Shown: positions 1 through 7,749 of the stretch, piece after piece
Numbering within the stretch: the stretch's first letter is position 1
Layout: each line of letters starts with the position of its first letter
Source: JBGVSA01 sp047605765
GTDB taxonomy: Bacteria > Pseudomonadota > Gammaproteobacteria > Burkholderiales > Rhodocyclaceae
Direction: 5' to 3'
Assembly: GCA_047605765.1 (NCBI GenBank)
Contig: JASGFB010000117.1
Span: 1-13,501 of the forward strand
DNA length: 13,501 bases
Notes under the pieces: model-generated
Told to the model about the DNA's origin: nothing
What the model saw: the letters and a program-made list of their open reading frames with translations, nothing else
Database searches by the model: none
Translations under genes and position numbers: made by a program

Positions 1-51
1 CGCCGATGAGGCGCCGCGCGGCGACCCGCAGGGGGCGGGCCGCCAGTGGAA
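1..51. other. Window edge downstream of mrcA, no gene identified
   Basis: These bases lie beyond the stop codon of the minus-strand mrcA gene. They are very GC-rich and contain a small potential hairpin (CCCGC at 25–29 with GCGGG at 35–39) without a T-tract, so I do not call a terminator. Some frames are open, but the stretch is too short to assign to a neighbouring gene. Confidence 0.4.
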
Positions 52-2400
52 TCACTCGGTCATCCATGGTGCGTGCTGCTGCGCCGGCCCGCCGACGGGC
101 GCCGAAGCACCCTCGGGCGTGGCTGCCGGCGCCGAGGCGTCGGGCGGCGGGGCCGGCGGCACGAACTCTTCGTACATGAAATCGTCCTGCGTCGCGCCTT
201 GCGGGCGCACTGCGATCAGGCCGGCCGGCAGCGGTGGTGCGCTTTGTTGCGGCACATTGGCCAGGGCCTTCGACATGTAGTTGATCCATACCGGCAGGGC
301 CAGGCCGCTGCCGGTCTCGCCCGAGCCCAGTTTGCGCGGCTGATCGAAGCCGATCCAGGCCACCGCCACCAACGAGGGCTGGTAGCCGCAGAACCAAGCG
401 TCTACATAGTCATTGGTGGTCCCGGTCTTGCCGGCCAGGTCATAGCGGCCCAGGGCATTGGCCTTGCCGGCCGTGCCGCGCCGCACCACGTCCTTGAGCA
501 TCGAATCCATCAGGAAGGCGTTGCGGGGATCGAGCATGCGTTCGGCCGCTTCGCCGGCCACCGGCGGATCGACGCGGGCCACGACACGGTCGGTCTCGTC
601 ACGGATCTCGCGCACGATGAAGGGCTGGATGCGGTAGCCCCCATTGGCGAAGGTGGAATAGGCCTGGGCCATCTGCCAGGGCGTCACCGAGCCGGCGCCC
701 AGCGCCATGGTGAGATAGGGCGGCTGGCGCGCCTTGTCGAAGCCGAAACGGCTGGTGACGTAGTCCTGCGCGTACTGCGTGCCGATGGCCTGCAGCAGGC
801 GGATGGCCACCACGTTTTTCGATTTGGCCAGCGCCGAGCGCAACGTCATCGGGCCTTCGTACTTGCCGTCGATGTTCTGCGGCGTCCACGGCTGGCTGCC
901 GGTGGTGCCCGACGAGAACGACAGCGGTGCGTCATCAAAGACGCTGGAGGGCGAATAGCCCTTTTCGAGCGCCGCCGAATAGATGAAGGGTTTGAAACTG
1001 GAACCCGGTTGGCGCCAGGCCTGGGTGACGTGGTTGAACTTGCTGCGGTTGAAGTCGAAGCCGCCTACCAGCGAGCGCACCGCGCCGGTGGCGGGGTCGA
1101 GCGAAATGAAGGCGCCTTCGACTTCCGGCGGTTGGGTGATGGCCCAGCCCTTGGCTGTCTTGATGAGACGAATGATGGCGCCGGCGCGCAGCTTTTTCTG
1201 CTGCGGCGCATTGTCGGCCAGCATGGCGGCGGCAAAGCGCACCGCGTCGCCGGTCAGCGTGACGACCTCGCCGCCGCGCAGGTAGGCGCGGATCTGGCGC
1301 GGTGATGCGTCCAGCACGATGGCGGCCTTCAGTTCGTCCTGATCGGCATAGGGTTCGATCAGGTCTTCGAGGGCTTCGACCTGGTCGGCCGTGATGTCCT
1401 TGAGGTCGACGTAGCCTTCGGCGCCGCGATAGCCGTGGCGTCGTTCATAGTCGATGACGCCGCGCCGCAAGGCGCTGTAGGCCGCTTCCTGGTCGGCGCG
1501 GGTGATGGTGGTGATGACCTTGATGCCGCGTGTATAGGCTTCGTCCTTGAATTGATCGACGGCCATCTGGCGGGCCATTTCGGCGACGAATTCGGCATGC
1601 ACGGCCGGCGTCACGCTGGAAGCCGCGGCGGCCTTGCCGATGGCCAGCCTGATCGGCTCGGCGTTGGCGGCGGTATAGGTGGCGTCGTCGATGTAGCCCA
1701 GCTCGCGCATGCGCCGCAGCACGTATTGCTGGCGCAGCTTGGCGCGCGGCGGGTTGGCCACCGGGTTGTAGGCGGAGGGCGCCTTGGGCAGGCCCGCCAG
1801 CATGGCGGCTTCGCCGACCGTCAATTCGGCCAGCGGCTTGCCGTAATAGGTCTGAGCGGCGGCGGCGAAACCGTAGGCGCGCTGGCCCAGGTAGATCTGG
1901 TTGATGTAGACCTCGAGGATCTGTTCCTTGCTGAGGTTCTTCTCGATCTTCATCGCCAGCAGGATTTCGTACAGCTTGCGGCTGAGTGTCTTTTCGCGTG
2001 ACAGATAGAAGTTGCGGGCCACTTGCATGGTGATGGTGCTGCCGCCCTGGCGACGAGCGCCGCCTAGCAGGTTGGCCAATGTGGCGCGTGTAAGACCGGC
2101 AAAATCAACGCCCCGATGCTCGAAGAAGTGATCGTCTTCGGCCGAAACGATGGCGGCCTGCACGACTTTGGGCACTTGGGCGATGGGCGCGTAGGTGCGC
2201 CGCTCTTCGCCGTATTCGGCGATCAGCGCGCCGTCTGCGGTGTAGATGCGCAGCGGGATGCGGGGTTTGTAATCGGTGAGCGCCTCAAGCGTGGGCAGCT
2301 TCGGCCAGGCAAAGGCCGCGGCGATGCCAAGCGAAGCGATACCGAGCAGGGCGAGGCCGAACAGCACGGCCAGCGTCAGGGTAAACCAGCGTTTTTGCAT
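52..2400 (-). CDS. mrcA: Penicillin-binding protein 1A, bifunctional transglycosylase/transpeptidase
   Basis: Class A penicillin-binding protein of 782 residues, which polymerises lipid II into glycan strands and crosslinks the stem peptides on the periplasmic face of the inner membrane. Residues about 7–32 form a single N-terminal membrane anchor. The GT51 transglycosylase domain (about 50–240) shows SAEDDHFFEHRG with the catalytic Glu at 88, GGSTITMQVARN (119–130), RKLYEILLA (141–149) and EQILEVYINQIYLG (159–172). An OB-like linker region occupies roughly 300–420. The transpeptidase domain has the three penicillin-binding motifs: SSFK with nucleophile Ser467, SKN at 527–529 and KTG at 658–660. 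The C-terminus (about 746–776) is Pro/Ala-rich and probably disordered. The ATG start is followed directly by the membrane anchor. It is divergent from pilM, the usual arrangement in many proteobacteria. PBP1A rather than PBP1B is inferred from motif context and this neighbourhood. Confidence 0.96.
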   Translation of the reverse strand: MQKRWFTLTLAVLFGLALLGIASLGIAAAFAWPKLPTLEALTDYKPRIPLRIYTADGALIAEYGEERRTYAPIAQVPKVVQAAIVSAEDDHFFEHRGVDFAGLTRATLANLLGGARRQGGSTITMQVARNFYLSREKTLSRKLYEILLAMKIEKNLSKEQILEVYINQIYLGQRAYGFAAAAQTYYGKPLAELTVGEAAMLAGLPKAPSAYNPVANPPRAKLRQQYVLRRMRELGYIDDATYTAANAEPIRLAIGKAAAASSVTPAVHAEFVAEMARQMAVDQFKDEAYTRGIKVITTITRADQEAAYSALRRGVIDYERRHGYRGAEGYVDLKDITADQVEALEDLIEPYADQDELKAAIVLDASPRQIRAYLRGGEVVTLTGDAVRFAAAMLADNAPQQKKLRAGAIIRLIKTAKGWAITQPPEVEGAFISLDPATGAVRSLVGGFDFNRSKFNHVTQAWRQPGSSFKPFIYSAALEKGYSPSSVFDDAPLSFSSGTTGSQPWTPQNIDGKYEGPMTLRSALAKSKNVVAIRLLQAIGTQYAQDYVTSRFGFDKARQPPYLTMALGAGSVTPWQMAQAYSTFANGGYRIQPFIVREIRDETDRVVARVDPPVAGEAAERMLDPRNAFLMDSMLKDVVRRGTAGKANALGRYDLAGKTGTTNDYVDAWFCGYQPSLVAVAWIGFDQPRKLGSGETGSGLALPVWINYMSKALANVPQQSAPPLPAGLIAVRPQGATQDDFMYEEFVPPAPPPDASAPAATPEGASAPVGGPAQQHAPWMTE

Positions 2401-2422
2401 TACTACAGACCCTTTGGGGTGG

Positions 2423-2458
2423 AGACGCGATTATAGGCGGGCTGTCTTGCCCCTCGGG
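2423..2458 (-). promoter_or_regulatory. Candidate mrcA promoter with perfect -10 box
   Basis: On the minus strand a perfect TATAAT lies at 2435–2430, about 30 nt before the mrcA start codon. At the standard 17-bp spacing the -35 position (about 2458–2453) reads CCCGAG, a poor match, so the promoter may be weak or activator-assisted. A purine-rich AAGGG lies just ahead of the start codon as a possible ribosome binding site. Predicted from sequence only. Confidence 0.45.
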
Positions 2459-2484
2459 GGTGGGAGATCGACCGTTCGGCGTCG

Positions 2485-2545
2485 TTAGACCTACTAAAGT
2501 AAGAAATTGCTGATAGCATTTAATGTAACTTATTGCTAGTGCGCC
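2485..2545 (+). promoter_or_regulatory. AT-rich candidate promoter region of the pilMNOPQ operon
   Basis: This patch is markedly AT-rich in otherwise GC-rich DNA and lies 45–100 nt upstream of pilM, with no other gene between. It contains TTTAAT (2519–2524), one mismatch from the sigma-70 -10 consensus, and ATTGCT twice (2506–2511 and 2532–2537). There is also a small TGCT/AGCA inverted repeat (2508–2518). No -35 box sits cleanly at 17 bp, so I call the region and not an exact promoter. No TGGCAC-N5-TTGC sigma-54 site is visible. Confidence 0.4.
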
Positions 2546-2588
2546 CCAACGTACTGAATTTTCGGGTCATTTCGAGGACAACGCCATC

Positions 2589-3668
2589 GTGAGAGATTTG
2601 TCTGCCCTGCTGGGAGGAAGAGCCAAGCCCTTGCTCGGGCTGGATATCTCTTCAACGGCGGTCAAAATGGTTGAGTTGTCCGAGGCGGGAGCCAATCAAT
2701 ACCGCCTCGAACGTTACACCATCGAGCCCTTGCCGCGTGACGCCGTGACGGATGGCAACATCGCCAGCCTGGAGGTGGTTGCCGACAGCATCCGCAAGGC
2801 GTGGAAGCGGCTCGGCACCAATACCCGCCAGGTCGCGCTGGCGCTGCCCGCCGCCGCCGTCATCACCAAGAAGATCACCCTGCCGGCTGGCCTGCGCGAG
2901 CTGGACATGGAGATCTCCGTCGAGTCGGAAGCCAATCAGTACATCCCCTTCGCCATCGAAGAAGTGAACCTGGACTACCAGGTACTCGGCCCGCTGCCTG
3001 GGTCCGATGACGAGGTGGAAGTCCTGATTGCCGCCTCACGCAAGGAAAAGGTCGAAGATCGCGTGGCCGCCGCTGAATCAGCCGGTCTCAAGGCCGTGGT
3101 GATGGATGTCGAATCCTTCGCCGCCCAGGCCGCTTTCGACCTGATCCGCCGCCGCCTGCCCGAAAACGGGGCCGGCAAGATCATCGCCGTCATCGATGTG
3201 GGCGCCCACAGCATGAAGGTTTCGATCCTGCGCGACGAGGTGGTGCTGTATTCGCGCGAGCAACCCTTTGGTGGCAGCCAGCTCACCCAGGACATCATGC
3301 GCAACTATGGCATGAGCCTGGAAGAAGCCGAGGCCGGCAAGCGCGCCGGCAGCCTGCCCGATAACTACGAGAGTGAATTGCTGCGACCGTTCATGGACAG
3401 CCTCGGGCTGGAAGTGTCGCGTGCCCTGCAGTTCTTCTTTACATCCACGCAATACAACCAGGTCGATCTGATCCTGCTGTCGGGCGGCGCTGCCGTGATT
3501 CCGGGGCTTGATCAGGTGGTGGCCAGCCGCACGCAGGTGTCCACCCAGATCGCCAATCCCTTTGTCGGCATGGCGTTGTCACAACGCATCCGGCCGAAGA
3601 ATCTGGCCGCCGAGGCGCCTGCCCTGATGGTGGCCTGCGGCCTGGCCCTGCGGAGGTTCGAGGCATGA
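2589..3668 (+). CDS. pilM: Type IV pilus assembly protein PilM, actin-like ATPase
   Basis: Cytoplasmic actin-like protein (359 residues) of the type IV pilus machine. It binds nucleotide and docks on the N-terminal cytoplasmic tail of PilN, coupling the inner-membrane alignment complex to the cytoplasmic motor side. The FtsA/actin fold is visible as phosphate-1 motif GLDISSTAVK (17–26), phosphate-2 motif VIDVGAHSMK (201–210) and adenosine-binding LLSGGAAVIPGL (296–307). There is no signal peptide or membrane segment. The start is a GTG, supported by a GAGGA sequence 10 nt upstream and by alignment of the N-terminus with the usual PilM start just before GLDISS; the next in-frame ATG at residue 27 would cut into the nucleotide fold. 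It is the first gene of the operon, and its TGA overlaps the pilN ATG by 4 nt. Length is normal for the family. Confidence 0.97.
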   Translation: MRDLSALLGGRAKPLLGLDISSTAVKMVELSEAGANQYRLERYTIEPLPRDAVTDGNIASLEVVADSIRKAWKRLGTNTRQVALALPAAAVITKKITLPAGLRELDMEISVESEANQYIPFAIEEVNLDYQVLGPLPGSDDEVEVLIAASRKEKVEDRVAAAESAGLKAVVMDVESFAAQAAFDLIRRRLPENGAGKIIAVIDVGAHSMKVSILRDEVVLYSREQPFGGSQLTQDIMRNYGMSLEEAEAGKRAGSLPDNYESELLRPFMDSLGLEVSRALQFFFTSTQYNQVDLILLSGGAAVIPGLDQVVASRTQVSTQIANPFVGMALSQRIRPKNLAAEAPALMVACGLALRRFEA

Positions 3669-4249
3669 TTCGCATCAACCTGTTGCCGCATCGCGAAGAA
3701 GCGCGCAAGGAGCGGCGCCAGCAGTTCTACACCCTGATCGGTCTGGTAGCGATCCTGGGTGGGCTGATCGCCTTTGTCGGCTACACCTTCATTGATCGCG
3801 CCATCGAAGATCAGGTGTCGACCAATGACTTCCTGCGCCGCGAGATCGCCTCGCTCGACAAGGAAATCGCCGAGATCAGCCGTCTGCGCGAACAGACCCA
3901 GGCCCTGCTGGCCCGCAAGCAGGTCATCGAGTCGCTGCAGAGCAATCGCGCCGAGACCGTACATGTGTTCAACGAGCTGATTCGCCAGACGCCGGAAGGG
4001 GTGTACATCCGTGCCATCAAGCAACGCGGCCTGAAGATCAACATCCAGGGCTTTGCGCAATCCAACGCGCGGGTCTCGCAACTGATGCGCAACCTCGATT
4101 CCTCGCCGGTGCTGGAAAACCCGGTGCTCATCGAGATCAAGGCCGTCGATGTGCGCGGCCGTCGGGTGGGCGATTTCAATCTCGACGTCAGTATCGAGCG
4201 TGCCCCCGTGGATAACGCCAATGCCGCAAAGACGGAGAAGAAATCGTGA
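3665..4249 (+). CDS. pilN: Type IV pilus assembly protein PilN
   Basis: Bitopic inner-membrane protein (194 residues) of the pilus alignment complex. The short cytoplasmic tail begins MIRINLLPHREEARK; the INLLP element is the known PilM-binding motif of the family. One membrane helix follows at about 22–43. Then comes a periplasmic coiled-coil stretch (about 45–95) rich in Glu/Arg/Leu, and a ferredoxin-like C-terminal domain (about 100–180) used to pair with PilO. The ATG overlaps the pilM stop as ATGA, and the stop overlaps the pilO GTG start as GTGA, so translation is probably coupled across the three genes. Length and topology are typical. Confidence 0.96.
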   Translation: MIRINLLPHREEARKERRQQFYTLIGLVAILGGLIAFVGYTFIDRAIEDQVSTNDFLRREIASLDKEIAEISRLREQTQALLARKQVIESLQSNRAETVHVFNELIRQTPEGVYIRAIKQRGLKINIQGFAQSNARVSQLMRNLDSSPVLENPVLIEIKAVDVRGRRVGDFNLDVSIERAPVDNANAAKTEKKS

Positions 4250-4911
4250 AAGCGCCGTCCCCCAAACGCATTCCGACAATCCAATGGAGTCGCCTGGCGG
4301 ATGACTTCCGCCAGCTGGACATGAACGACCCCGGGCTGTGGCCGCTGGCGCCGCGCGTGGTCACCCTGCTGGCGATCTTCGTACTGGTGGTGGCTGGCGC
4401 CTGGTGGGGCCTGTGGCGTGGGCAGCTGGAAACCCTCGACACGCGTCGCGCGGAAGAAATCCAATTGCGCGAAGAGTGGGTCAACAAAAAGCGCCAGGCC
4501 GTCAATCTGGATGAATATCGCAAGCAACTGGCCGATATCGATCGCGAGTTCGGCGCGCTGCTCAAGCAACTGCCCAACAAGTCGGAAATGGAAGCCCTGC
4601 TGGTCGACGTCAACCAGGCCGGCCGTGGTCGTGGCCTGCAGTTCGAGTTGTGGAAGCCGGGCGTCGAAACGCAGCGAGATTTTTATGCGGAACTGCCCAT
4701 CGCCCTGCGCGTGACGGGCAACTACGATGATCTGGGCAATTTCGCCAGCGACGTGGCCAAACTGCCGCGCATCGTCACGCTGTCGGACATGGCCATCACC
4801 ATGGGTAACGGCGGCAAGCTGACCATGGATGCCAATGCCGTGACCTACCGCTATCTCGATGAAGAAGAGATAGCGCGTCAGCGTCGCGACAAAGCAGGCC
4901 AGAAGAAGTGA
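4246..4911 (+). CDS. pilO: Type IV pilus assembly protein PilO
   Basis: Inner-membrane partner of PilN (221 residues). The two form a periplasmic heterodimer that recruits PilP and aligns the PilM/PilN platform with the PilQ secretin. It has an N-terminal cytoplasmic stretch of about 35 residues, a membrane helix at about 36–57, a charged coiled coil (about 60–108) and a periplasmic ferredoxin-like domain. That domain contains the family-like segment FYAELPIALRVTGNYDDLG (146–164). The start is GTG, overlapping the pilN stop by 4 nt; an in-frame ATG at residue 26 would leave a shorter tail but loses the coupling. Identification rests on position between PilN and PilP plus topology and this conserved segment. 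Confidence 0.95.
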   Translation: MKAPSPKRIPTIQWSRLADDFRQLDMNDPGLWPLAPRVVTLLAIFVLVVAGAWWGLWRGQLETLDTRRAEEIQLREEWVNKKRQAVNLDEYRKQLADIDREFGALLKQLPNKSEMEALLVDVNQAGRGRGLQFELWKPGVETQRDFYAELPIALRVTGNYDDLGNFASDVAKLPRIVTLSDMAITMGNGGKLTMDANAVTYRYLDEEEIARQRRDKAGQKK

Positions 4912-4916
4912 TGGCC

Positions 4917-4923
4917 AGGGAGA
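4917..4923 (+). promoter_or_regulatory. Ribosome binding site that decides the pilP start
   Basis: AGGGAGA lies 8 nt ahead of the GTG at 4932. It favours that codon over the upstream in-frame GTG (4908) and ATG (4911), which would add charged residues in front of the lipoprotein signal peptide. Confidence 0.6.
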
Positions 4924-4931
4924 GCGAGATC

Positions 4932-5450
4932 GTGAAGTTCAAATGGCTCATCGTGATGACGTGCGTGGCACTGACCGCCTGCAGCAATGACGATCACCAG
5001 GACCTGCGGCAGTGGATGAACGAGCAGGCCGCCGGCATGCGTGGCCGTGTGCCGGCGCTGCCGCAAATCAAGACCTTTCCGGTGGTCGATTATGACAACG
5101 GCGGCCTGGCCGATCCGTTCTCGGCCGACAAGCTGGAGCCGGAGCGCCGCGCCGGTGGCAAGAACCGGCCGGACATGAACCGCCGCCGCGAGCCCCTCGA
5201 AGCCTATCCGATCGAGACGCTCAAGATGGTCGGGATGATGATGTCCAACGGGCGCCCGGTGGCGCTGGTGCAGGCCGACAAAACTATCTATCAGGTCCGG
5301 GCGGGCAACTACCTGGGACAGAACTTCGGGGTGGTCACCAAGATCACCGACGGTGAAATCACGCTCAGGGAATTGATCGAAGACTCCAACGGAGATTGGG
5401 TCGAGCGTGCCAGCACGATGCAGCTGCAAGAGCAAGAGGCTAAGAAATGA
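4932..5450 (+). CDS. pilP: Type IV pilus lipoprotein PilP
   Basis: Periplasmic lipoprotein anchored in the inner membrane that bridges the PilN/PilO heterodimer and the N-domains of the PilQ secretin. From the GTG at 4932 the product is 172 residues, starting MKFKWLIVMTCVALTAC, a type II signal peptide with lipobox LTAC and acylated Cys17. A flexible region with a DPF motif follows. Then comes the C-terminal beta-sandwich with the family pattern EAYPIETLKMVG, YQVRAGNYLGQNFG and a final GDWVER segment. I chose 4932 because it gives a normal lipoprotein signal and has its own ribosome binding site; starts at 4908 or 4911 would extend the N-terminus by 7–8 residues. The stop overlaps the pilQ ATG by 4 nt (ATGA). 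Confidence 0.94.
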   Translation: MKFKWLIVMTCVALTACSNDDHQDLRQWMNEQAAGMRGRVPALPQIKTFPVVDYDNGGLADPFSADKLEPERRAGGKNRPDMNRRREPLEAYPIETLKMVGMMMSNGRPVALVQADKTIYQVRAGNYLGQNFGVVTKITDGEITLRELIEDSNGDWVERASTMQLQEQEAKK

Positions 5451-7615
5451 AAATCGGTACACGACTGTACGCACTCTGTCTGTCGGCGGGCGTCATTCTG
5501 CTTGCCGGGCCGGCGGCCTTCGCGCAGACAGCGCCGAACGCTCCGGCTGCCGCCACCAGCACGGCGGGCAACGCCATCGAATCGATCGGTGCCACCCAGC
5601 AAGGGGGCAACGTGATCGTCAAGGTGACGCTGCGCCAGGCATTCACGGGCCAGCTCGGCAGCTTCTCGGTATCCAACCCCTCGCGCGTGGCGATCGATTT
5701 CCCCGCCACCATCAACGCCATGGGGCGCAACGCGCAGACCCTCAACGAAGGGGACGTGCGCAGCGCCAATGTGGTGCAAGTGGCCGACCGCACGCGCCTG
5801 GTGCTCAATCTGAATCGCACCCTCGCCTATGACACACGGGTGGAAGGCCGCGACGTCTTCATCACCCTGTCGACGGCGGCGGCCAAGTCGGCCGAGGCGA
5901 CCACCACGGCGCGCTTCGCCGAACAGAAAGGCGGCCCCGATCAGCACGCCATCCGCGATCTGAACTTCCGCCGCGGCACGGGCGGCGAGGCGCGCATCAT
6001 CGTCGATCTGTCGGACGCCAACACGGGCATCGACATCCGCCAACAGGGCACCGACCTGATCGTCGACTTCCTCAAGACCAACCTGCCGGAAAAGCTGCGC
6101 CGTCGCCTCGACGTGACCGACTTCGCCACGCCGGTGACCACCGTCACCACGACCCAGCAAGGCGGCATGGTGCGTCTGGTGGTGAGCCCCAAGGGGCTGT
6201 GGGAGCACAACGCCTACCAGAGTGACAACCAGTTCGTGCTGGAAGTGAAGCCAGTGCAGGAGGATTCGCGCAAGCTGGTGCAGGGCGGCGACAATCGTCA
6301 GAAGTACGCCGGCGAAAAGCTCTCGCTCAATTTCCAGAACATCGATGTGCGTTCGGTGCTGCAGGTGATCGCCGACTTCACCAACTTCAACATCATCACC
6401 AGCGACAGCGTTACGGGCAATGTGACGCTGCGCCTGAAGGACGTGCCCTGGGATCAGGCGCTGGACATCATCCTGCAGGCCAAGGGCCTGGACATGCGCA
6501 AGAATGGCAATGTCATCTGGATCGCGCCGCGTGACGAGCTGGCCGCCCGCGAAAAGCTGGAGCTCGAATCCAAGTCGCAGATCCAGGAGCTCGAACCGCT
6601 GCGCACCGAGAGCTTCCAGATCAACTACCACAATGCCAAGACGGTGGCCGCCTTCCTCAAGGGCAAGGACCAGACCGTGCTGTCCAAGCGCGGCACGGTG
6701 GCGGTAGATGAGCGCTCCAACAAGATCTTCGTGACCGATGTGGCCAGCCAGCTCAACCAGTTGCGCGCGCTCATCGCCGAAATCGACGTGCCGGTGCGTC
6801 AAGTGCTGATCGAGGCCCAGATCGTCGAAGCGAGCGACACCTTCAGCCGTAACCTCGGTGTGCGTCTCGGCTTCGGTTCGGTCAGCGGCACCACCGCCGG
6901 CACGACGTCGTTCGGCACGGTCACGCCGCGCACCACCATCGGTGCCGGTCTGGGCTCGACGGCCTATCAGGCCGGCCTGACCGACACCCAGCCGAACCTG
7001 GCAACCGATGGCATGGCGGTGAATCTGCCGGCGTCCAGCATCGGCGGCGCGGCGGCGGGGGCCCTCTCGTTCGTGCTGTGGAACTCGGCGGCGACCCGCT
7101 ACCTGGCGATGGAAGTCTCGGCGCTGGAAGCCGACGGCAAGGGCAAGGTGGTATCGCGTCCGCGTGTGATGACGGCCGATCAGGTCGAAGCCCTCATCGA
7201 ACAGGGCACCGAAATCCCGTACCAGCAGGCCACCAGCTCCGGTGCCACCAGCGTGTCGTTCCGCAAGGCGAACCTGGCGCTCAAGGTGCGTCCGCAGATC
7301 ACGCCGGATGGCCGGGTCTTCCTGTCGCTCGACGTCAACAAGGACACGCCCAACACCTCGCTGTCGACCGGCTCGGGTATCGCCATCGACACCAAGCACG
7401 TCAAGACCGACGTGCTGGTGGAAAACGGCGGCACGGTGGTCATCGGCGGTATCTACCAACAAACGGTGGGCAACACCACGACCAAGATCCCTGTGCTGGG
7501 CGACGTGCCTTACCTCGGCGCGTTCTTCCGCAACAACGAACGCTCCGACAACAAGACGGAATTGCTGGTTTTCATAACACCTAGAATCGTGACGGACCAG
7601 GCACTGGCACGCTGA
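5447..7615 (+). CDS. pilQ: Type IV pilus secretin PilQ
   Basis: Outer-membrane secretin (722 residues) that forms the gated multimeric pore through which the pilus fibre leaves the cell. In order: a Sec signal peptide (about 1–26, ending AAFAQ); two AMIN domains (about 42–140 and 165–267) that would bind peptidoglycan; an STN/N0 domain (about 290–360); a secretin_N/N1 domain (about 388–450); a Gly/Thr/Ala-rich stretch (about 477–545) inside the secretin region; and the C-terminal secretin barrel domain. The barrel shows VSRPRVMT (569–576), EIPYQQ (589–594), VLVENGGTVVIGGIY (656–670), the signature VPVLGDVPYLGAFF-like segment (681–694) and TELLVFITPRIV (704–715). It is the last gene of the operon and is closed by a strong terminator. 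Length and domain order are typical of betaproteobacterial PilQ. Confidence 0.97.
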   Translation: MKIGTRLYALCLSAGVILLAGPAAFAQTAPNAPAAATSTAGNAIESIGATQQGGNVIVKVTLRQAFTGQLGSFSVSNPSRVAIDFPATINAMGRNAQTLNEGDVRSANVVQVADRTRLVLNLNRTLAYDTRVEGRDVFITLSTAAAKSAEATTTARFAEQKGGPDQHAIRDLNFRRGTGGEARIIVDLSDANTGIDIRQQGTDLIVDFLKTNLPEKLRRRLDVTDFATPVTTVTTTQQGGMVRLVVSPKGLWEHNAYQSDNQFVLEVKPVQEDSRKLVQGGDNRQKYAGEKLSLNFQNIDVRSVLQVIADFTNFNIITSDSVTGNVTLRLKDVPWDQALDIILQAKGLDMRKNGNVIWIAPRDELAAREKLELESKSQIQELEPLRTESFQINYHNAKTVAAFLKGKDQTVLSKRGTVAVDERSNKIFVTDVASQLNQLRALIAEIDVPVRQVLIEAQIVEASDTFSRNLGVRLGFGSVSGTTAGTTSFGTVTPRTTIGAGLGSTAYQAGLTDTQPNLATDGMAVNLPASSIGGAAAGALSFVLWNSAATRYLAMEVSALEADGKGKVVSRPRVMTADQVEALIEQGTEIPYQQATSSGATSVSFRKANLALKVRPQITPDGRVFLSLDVNKDTPNTSLSTGSGIAIDTKHVKTDVLVENGGTVVIGGIYQQTVGNTTTKIPVLGDVPYLGAFFRNNERSDNKTELLVFITPRIVTDQALAR

Positions 7616-7643
7616 CACGGCAATGACAGAGGCATGACGCCAC

Positions 7644-7678
7644 ACGCGGGCTACCCAAATGGGTGCCCGCGTTTTTGT
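7644..7678 (+). terminator. Rho-independent terminator of the pil operon
   Basis: CGCGGGC (7645–7651) pairs with GCCCGCG (7665–7671). Inside it ACCC (7653–7656) pairs with GGGT (7661–7664) around an AAAT loop, with one bulged T. The GC-rich stem is followed directly by TTTTT (7672–7676). It lies 29 nt past the pilQ stop and before the next gene, so the lipoprotein gene is probably transcribed separately. Confidence 0.9.
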
Positions 7679-7734
7679 CGTTCAGGCTTCACACTTCTGT
7701 CCTGCTGTGCGCAGTGAATGGCTGGGCCTGTATT

Positions 7735-7740
7735 GGAGAG
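7735..7740 (+). promoter_or_regulatory. Ribosome binding site for the Ig-repeat lipoprotein
   Basis: GGAGAG lies 9 nt before the ATG at 7750. It fixes that codon as the start rather than an upstream in-frame GTG at 7663, which falls inside the terminator stem. Confidence 0.75.
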
Positions 7741-7749
7741 AAACTGAAA

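Noticed and set aside
25..39. CCCGC/GCGGG hairpin after mrcA
   Set aside because: A stem of only 5 bp and no T-tract in the mrcA direction, so no terminator call.
46..1305. A 419-codon plus-strand open frame over mrcA
   Set aside because: It is antisense to well-supported transpeptidase motifs (SSFK, SKN, KTG), with Arg/His/Gly-rich composition and no recognisable family.
5309..7645. A 778-codon open frame antisense to pilQ
   Set aside because: The translation is rich in His, Arg, Asp and Gly with no domain, typical of the reverse complement of GC-biased codons. The sense strand encodes a complete PilQ.
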